A stretch of DNA of 27,042 bases from Vairimorpha apis BRL 01. Its lineage: Eukaryota > Microsporidia > Nosematidae. Below are positions 20,644-27,042 of the stretch, piece by piece. Under the pieces are notes generated by a model. The model had not been told where the DNA came from, ran no database searches, and was given only the letters and a program-made list of their open reading frames with translations. The position numbers were made by a program, and so were the translations under genes. Each line of letters begins with the position of its first letter. Position 1 is the first letter of the stretch. Where the stretch lies: positions 1-27,042 of the forward strand of contig KE647235.1 in NCBI GenBank assembly GCA_000447185.1, in the 5' to 3' direction.

Positions 20644-21955
20644 ATATTTTTTTATTAAATTTATAATTATAACCATAATTTTTAATTGGATTAAAGACAA
20701 AATTATTTAAGATAAAAATTAGTACCTTATAAATTTTAATGTAAAAATTTAAAAAAAAAGATTAATATTACAATTATATGAATATTGTCGTAATTTTTAA
20801 TAAAATTTTTTAAAATTTAAATAAAATTATTTATGCAATATTATAAGTATTTTAAAAAAATTTATTGCAATCTTTTTTTAAAGTTATAAGATTTAATCTG
20901 TAATTTAAAAACTGTTTTAAAAATAAAAATACTTGTTTAAATAGCATAAAATAAAAATTTAAAATCTCTGCTTTTTTTAAAAATTAAATATAAATATTAA
21001 AAACTAAAAAATTATATAAATTTATAATATTAACAATTCTAATTTTAAACATAAGATAGTTGTATAATAATAGCTATTACATATTTTATGATTTATAAAG
21101 TAGATATTACAACTAAATAAACATCATAAAAAATTGAATTTATTCACATGATGCAAATTTATTTTTAGCTAATGTTTTACAATTGAACCTTGAATATTTT
21201 ATTTAGCATATTTATGTTGAAATATAAGAAAATATAAAAAAAATTTAAAATTAGATTTATGTAAAATAAAGTATGTTTCTACTTATTTTGTAATTAAAAA
21301 TTATTAAATAGATTCTGTTGTCAATTTTATTATAAATTAAAAGTTATTTTTGTTCATATAATTTTACAAAATTTTATAAAAATAAATAAATATTTTAAAT
21401 ATTAATTTGAAATTTATATTTTTATAATTGGTTTTTATTTGATGTAAAATTTTTGTATTAAGTTATTTTTTCATTTAAAAATTTATAATTTTTTTATAAG
21501 ACAATTAAATTAATAACGAATTAAAATGGAAATGTTTATAAACTATAAAATTATTAATTATTAACATTTAATAAAATCAATTGTGCAATTTTTTTTAACA
21601 ATAAGATAGATTTAGATTTAATATTATCAAAAATTTTAATTAAAAACATTTTTATTTTTATATTTAATTAAAATTTTCGTTTATATATATTAAATTAATA
21701 ATCATTAAACATTATTTTTTTTACATATTTATTAATCTTAAATATATGTTGTTTACGCTTATATTATTTAAAATAAAAAAACTTAAGTAGAATAATAAAA
21801 AATTTCGAATTATTTTTGTTTTTGAACAAAATTTAAATATTGAATTTTATAATTAATATTTATTATATTTCATACATATAAAGATAATATTATTTTTTTA
21901 TAAATTCAAAACAAATAATTAATTAAAAATTACTTTTTTTAAAAATATTATTTTA
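20644..21955. other. AT desert upstream of IQGAP
   Basis: About 1.3 kb of A/T-rich DNA with nothing recognised. It contains the promoter of the IQGAP-like gene, not distinguishable by eye. Confidence 0.5.
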
Positions 21956-21959
21956 CCCC
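21956..21959 (+). promoter_or_regulatory. CCCC start-associated motif of the IQGAP-like gene
   Basis: CCCC one base before the ATG at 21961, in a stretch otherwise made of A and T. It matches the microsporidian start signal and fixes the start. Confidence 0.65.
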
Positions 21960-21960
21960 A

Positions 21961-24900
21961 ATGAACAATAAAGAAGAATTTAAAAGAAATAGCATTAATG
22001 TACATCAACGTCTTGGGACATCAATGGAAGTTAGTAGCGAACAAATGGACAACGAAAGATTGAATACTCGAACATATGATTACTTGTGTCGACTTGAGGA
22101 AGCTAAATCATGGGTGAGTAATATTTGCAAAGTACCTGATTCATATTCAGAATTTGAAGAAGAAATGAGAAAGGGTGTATTTCTAGCAAAAATAGCTAAA
22201 TTTTATAACAACGACTCTGTTCCATATATTTTTACTGATACAACATTACAGTACAGGCATACTGACAATATTAATTTTTTCTTAAATACACTTCTTATTC
22301 TAAAATTACCTAAACATTACTTTTTTGAAGTTATTGATCTATACGAAAAGAAAAATTTTCCTAAAGTTGTATATTGTCTTCATGCACTTGCGATGTTGCT
22401 TAAAAACAAAGGATTATCTGGTGGAATAAAAAAAGCAGATGGACAAGTATTTAAACAGAGTGATATTGAAAGAATAGATAGTGAATTGGCTAATATAAAT
22501 TTACCAAATTTTCTCAATATTGATTGTGAAGACAATGAAAGGAGCTTATTGGAAGAACAAGCCCGAATGGAACTTTTAAATTTATCTGAAGATTTTAATA
22601 ATGAAGAAAAAGATAATATTTCAGATTCATATAAGTTTAAAAAATAGGATCCGAAAAAAGTAATATTACGTCTACAAATCAACAACAAAATTTAGAAGAA
22701 ACAGAGCTTATTATTGAACCTTTAAATAGAAATAATTATAACGATATTGATACAAAATTGAAATTGTCAATTCATTCATTTTTAATGAAAAAATCTTTTA
22801 ATGATATTTATTATAAAAAATCAGTATCTATATTTTCATTAAGAAGATTTCTTTTATTTTTTTTAAAAAATCAAATGAGATGATTAAAGAACAGCAAATT
22901 GATCATCTACATAAAATTATTAATTATAAACTTAAGGAAATATATAATAAAGAAATTTATCTTGAAGGAATTGAAAACAGAATTAAATTAATGATTGATA
23001 ATAAATTAGATTTATATAAAATCAAGAAAAAAGTAACAAACGATTATAAATTCTTATCAGATATATTTTCTCAGTTGATTCATAATAAAAAATATATCAT
23101 TGATTTGCTCTATGAAAATATTGATTTAAATATTATACTTAAATTATTTAATTACTGTAGTACAATAAAAGAAGAATACTTATTTATTAATTTAATTTTA
23201 GATATACCTATTGATTTGTCTTATAATTTAATGATAGCTTATTTTAGATCATCTAAAGAATCAGAAACTTTAAATAAAGGTATTGATAAAATTATTAAAA
23301 ATTTATCTAATTTAGACGTTTTATGTGATCCAACAGAAATATATAAGGAGCTTTTTGATAGTGAAATTGATTCAATCGATAAAGCTTTAGAAAATAACAA
23401 GGTTCAGGAAATTTTTCAAAAAAGATTAAGCACTTTAAGAGGAGTACTAAAATCTTTTATGAATTTAATTCAGTCCATTAATCTTCCTTATATTTTAAAA
23501 TACTACTTAAGTGTAAACAAAATTGAGTGTATTCAATTTTTTAAAGATTTTATATTTCCTTTATTTATTTATAATGAATCTAAAAATTTATCACCAGATG
23601 AAATTTCAAGAATGGATAAAAATTTTAAATTCTCAGATATTCTTAATCAAGAAGTTTATAATGATAAGGAAGATGTTTTTGATAATATTGATGAAAATAA
23701 TTTCCAAAAAAACATCAAAAAATCTTCTTTAAGAAACAAAATACTTGTATTAGTTGATGTGTTAATATGCATCATAAATGATGAAGATGTTGTTTCTTAT
23801 TATTTACCCATTTGTGAAGAATTTAAAATTTATAATAAATCAATATTAAATAAATACTCATTAGAAAATCTCTCATTGGATTTATATTTCCAAAAAGAAA
23901 GTATTAACGAATTAGTTCGAGTTCAAAAATCGATAATTTATTTAACTGTAAAAGAAATTAACAGCATATTATTAATTCTTAATAGATTAAACCTTTACGA
24001 TGTAGAACTAATTGTAGAAGATGACAATTTAAATATTTCACTAAGTATTTTAAATACAGATTGGATAAATGAGCATGATGAAGAAGATGTTGGATTAGAT
24101 AACTTTATTAAACAAGTAAAAAAAAGCTTATATATGTATTGAGTATATGCAGAGGTACCAATGTTATGGATGTGTTACTAAAAGAAAGTTCTGATGATGA
24201 AAATGAAACCTTTAAAAAATTAATATCTGAAGAAACACAAGAAAATTTTGATAGAAATAATTGTGATAGTAAATTAGACAATACTGATAATTTAATTAAT
24301 ATTGACAATAAATCAACCAATAGTGATAATTTAAATATTAAATTGAAGTCTAGCTCAAATAATTGTTTATCTGACTTAAATCTTAATATTATAAAAGAAC
24401 AACTAATTGATGATTTGAAATTTTTAGAGAAAAAAGAAATTGTTTCACATAAAAATTTATATGGTGAAATATTGTCTTTAATAGCCAATGATATTATAGT
24501 TCTAAGATTTATGTCAGTTGAAAGAAATAAAGAATTAAAAGTAAATGAATTAACATTTTCGAATCTGTTAAGTAAAGAAGAATATTTAGATTTAAAAATA
24601 AAAGAATATGATGAATATTTAATTCAATATTCGATAAGTCAACTTAATAAGAAAAAAGAAATACTGATTATATGATAGGTAAATTACAGATGAACAGCGT
24701 TTACGGTTCTTATTATTTTAAATCCAATGAGTTAGTTGACCTAGGAGTATTAAATCAAGTTTATAACATTCCTGATTCAAGAGATCTTTGTTTCGTTTTA
24801 GCTTCAGATGAACCACTGAAATTCAAATTACATATTTTTATCGATAATTGTACAATTACTGATCCTTGGATTTTTAGACTTGAAGACTTGTTGATGAGAA

Positions 24901-24989
24901 AAAATGAAGTGATTGATGTATTGCAGGTATGTAGTTTCAAAGTTGATATGCTTATCAAAGTAATTAACCAAAGATATTTAGGAAATTAA
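21961..24989 (+). CDS. IQGAP/Rng2-like cytoskeletal scaffold, four frameshifts
   Basis: IQGAPs bind F-actin, calmodulin-type light chains and Rho-family GTPases; fungal members (Rng2, Iqg1) build the cytokinetic ring. Joined, the protein is about 1010 residues against about 1500 in yeasts. A calponin-homology domain spans residues 41-150 (YLCRLEEAKSWV, KGVFLAKIAKFY, YRHTDN, YCLHALAMLLKNKGL). A short charged linker follows, with at best one degenerate IQ motif. Next comes a RasGAP-like helical domain with FNYCSTIKEEYLFINLI and, in place of a catalytic arginine finger, nothing obvious, as usual for IQGAPs. The C-terminus is a RasGAP-C-type domain (GTNVMDVLLKE, FRLEDLLMRKNEVIDVL, VDMLIKVINQRYLG). 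The breaks at A6 22639-22644, T8/A6 22857-22870, A8 24118-24125 and A6 24652-24657 all need one added base. Sequence continues sensibly across each. Confidence 0.85.
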
Positions 24990-25813
24990 ATCTTATATTA
25001 TCTATTATTTGTGTTTTGTTATTCTAAGAAATTTAAAATATTTTTTTCTTATTTATTTTAAGCAAAATTCAAAAATATTTCTAAATATAATTTTATTGAT
25101 TTAAAAATAAGAATTTACAATATGATTTACTAATAATTGGATTTAATTTCTTTCCTAATTTTTGGTGTATATTAATAATTTTTATTCATAAAAATATAAA
25201 TTTTGTATGAAAAATATAATTTTCTTTATCTTTATAAAAAATTAATAATTTATAACAATCTATTTTCATAATTAAGCATAATTTTTAAAATTCATATAAA
25301 CTATAAGTTTAAATTTTTTTCGCAATAATATCAAATATTTCTAAATACTATTTTAAAAGAATGTAAATTTAATAATTTGACTATTCTACTTAGGTTTTTA
25401 AAATAAAATTATACAATAAACTATATTTGAAAATAAAAACTTTATAAATATACAGAAAAATTTTGAATTAAAATAATTGATTACGTCTAAGTTTAATAAT
25501 TTTTATTTCTATCGTACTTAAAAATATTAAAATACAAAGAAAAAATTCAATATTATTTAAATTTGTATTGTTTAAATCTTTAATGTATAATATATATTTT
25601 ATTTCAAGTGTAAAATTTAATAATTAGATAATCGTGACTATAAAAATGCAAAAAATTATTTAAAAATAAAGGTAATATATTATTATTTCTAAAGTTTTTT
25701 ATAAAAATAGTAACATTGTACATAAAAATATATATATTTTTTAAAAAATTAAATAATTACATTAAGAATTATATCTTTAAATTTTAAACATTTGATAAAA
25801 CCGAAGATTTTAT
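24990..25813. other. AT-rich spacer between convergent genes
   Basis: About 820 bases between the 3' ends of the IQGAP-like and ubiquilin genes. It should hold both 3' untranslated regions. No gene or RNA is seen. Confidence 0.55.
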
Positions 25814-26580
25814 TTAATTTTTCATCAATTCTTCTATAGTTTTATCAACATCGCCATTACAATTAACAAGTGTTTTCAAATTAACATGAGAATCTGAAAA
25901 TCCCATTTCTCTTAATAAAGCCATTTCTTCTCTATATTCATACAAATAATTTTTTTATTATCTCCTGGTAGAGGTTTAGAATTAGTAGTGGAAATCGATT
26001 CACCTTCTTTATATGTAGTATTATCAAACAGAAATGTAGGATCAGGTGTATCTTTAAACATACTATTAATTAAATTAAAACCTTCAGGCATGTTTTCCAT
26101 TCTAGCCAAAGCCACATCATAATTTCTCATTTGTTCTTTCATATAATCAGAATTTGATGACATATTCATCATATCTTCTTGTAATGAAGGATTATTGAAC
26201 ATTGCTTTAAATTGTGGATAATTATCAATTTCATCTTTTAATTTAGGAAACATTTTCATGATGTTTGTCATACTCATATTCGACATATTAAAATTAGGCA
26301 TACTCCTTTTGTTTGACACAGAATTATTATCTTTTAATTTATTAAAGTCCATATTCATATCCTTCTTCTTCTTTAACAATATAACTGAATTTTCTTTAAT
26401 ATCCATTTCAACTAATCTTTTATAATTTTCTGTTAATTTTCTATCATTGTAAATTAGAATTTGGTTCTTTGGCTCAATATTAAGTATTTTGTTAATCTTG
26501 TCTTTTATATCTTCTAATGTGTCTGATATGTGTACATTTATAGTGTAACTATTTAACAAATGTTTTATAATGATATTCAT
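25814..26580 (-). CDS. DSK2: Ubiquilin/Dsk2 proteasome shuttle, one frameshift
   Basis: Carries ubiquitinated proteins to the proteasome. The domains are in the canonical order: an N-terminal ubiquitin-like domain (residues 1-70, with LLNSYTINVHISDTLEDIKD and IYNDRKL), a Met/Asn-rich linker, and an STI1 domain around 108-185 (FPKLKDEIDNYPQFKAMFNN, DYMKEQMRNYDVALARMENM, PEGFNLINSMF, DPTF). A C-terminal UBA domain (YREEMALLREMGFSD, LVNCNGDVDKTIEELM) follows. The UBA domain is in another frame: the break is at plus T7 25950-25956 and needs one extra A on the coding strand. Without repair, the product would lose the ubiquitin-binding UBA. Joined length is about 255 residues against 373 in yeast Dsk2, because the middle is short. 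TCCTT abuts the ATG at 26580 as a weak C-rich start signal. It is convergent with the IQGAP-like gene. Confidence 0.9.
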
Positions 26581-27042
26581 AAGGATTAAACAAAAAAAAT
26601 TTTATTTGAAATAATATTAATTGGTTTTAAGAAAAAAAAGGAGATTTTTTTAATTTGTTTTATCAGAAAAATAAATTTGAACCAATAAATGTATATTTAT
26701 AAAATGTTTAAATTTTTGTTTGTTATTTTTGTTTTAAATGTCAATATTATTTGTATATTTTAATTTTTATAAAATAGTATATTTTATAAAAATAAAGCAT
26801 GAATACAATGTTTGTTTTAAAGAAACATAAATATTATGTATAATTTGAGACTTATAATTTTTTTACCGTTTTGTTAAAGATATAAAAAATTTATATTTTC
26901 ACAAAAAAATAATATGTATTTCTTAATAAAAAACAAATTTTATTGTCTAATTATTGTATTTTTTTTAAAAAAAAACAAAAATTTATTTCTAGTTATAAAT
27001 TAACATTTTATTTTATATTTTCATTTGTTTTTTAAGTTAAAT
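26581..27042. other. AT-rich region upstream of DSK2, to the window edge
   Basis: About 460 bases of A/T-rich DNA with the putative DSK2 promoter. No reading frame, RNA or repeat is supported. Confidence 0.5.

Noticed and set aside
22380..22688. Minus-strand open frame inside the IQGAP gene
   Set aside because: It is antisense to the conserved CH-domain gene and Ser/Leu-rich without domain patterns. The same holds for 24108-24488 and 24761-24958.

Overview
The window looks like a piece of a very AT-rich, reduced eukaryotic genome, most likely a microsporidian. By eye GC is well under 25%. The recognisable proteins are eukaryotic and shortened: an IQGAP of about 1010 residues, a ubiquilin of about 255 and a glycyl-tRNA synthetase of about 594. 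No intron is needed for any gene. Several start codons follow a C-rich tract (CCC to CCCCC, or a weaker CC) within about 10 bases, which matches the CCC-like start signal known from microsporidia. The species is not resolved.

Layout. At the left end, on the minus strand, lie an Exo84/exocyst-like gene (145-1438) and glycyl-tRNA synthetase (1601-3382). A GID8-like LisH/CTLH gene (3922-4515, plus) diverges from the synthetase. A small possible secreted protein follows at 4882-5106 (minus). A gene-poor AT desert of about 5 kb then holds two islands of more balanced composition: a decayed protein relic at 6785-6977 and a strong U3 snoRNA candidate at about 7680-7856, with boxes A', A, C', B, C and D and matching stems. 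A lysine/asparagine-rich unknown gene occupies 10378-11194. After a second desert comes a PUS7/TruD pseudouridine synthase (13755-15110, minus), whose 3' end is tandemly duplicated. Relics of one protein family recur at 15856-16146 (minus), 19580-20028 (plus) and 20221-20643 (plus). Between them is an unknown single-pass membrane protein (17149-18220, minus). The right end carries an IQGAP/Rng2-like gene (21961-24989, plus) and a Dsk2/ubiquilin gene (25814-26580, minus).

Functions. The genes are mostly housekeeping: translation (GlyRS, PUS7, U3), ubiquitin and proteasome pathways (GID8, Dsk2), and cytoskeleton or secretion (IQGAP, Exo84). I see no operon-like module joining them.

The most striking feature is that six of the eight main genes are split by frameshifts while the protein on either side stays conserved. 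Outside the Exo84-like gene, all twelve breaks are explained by one missing base in an A or T run of 5-9. Sequencing undercalls are the simplest explanation, and transcriptional slippage the interesting alternative. A second notable feature is the dispersed family of at least four stop-ridden relics sharing a YIQ..V.KKT-like motif.
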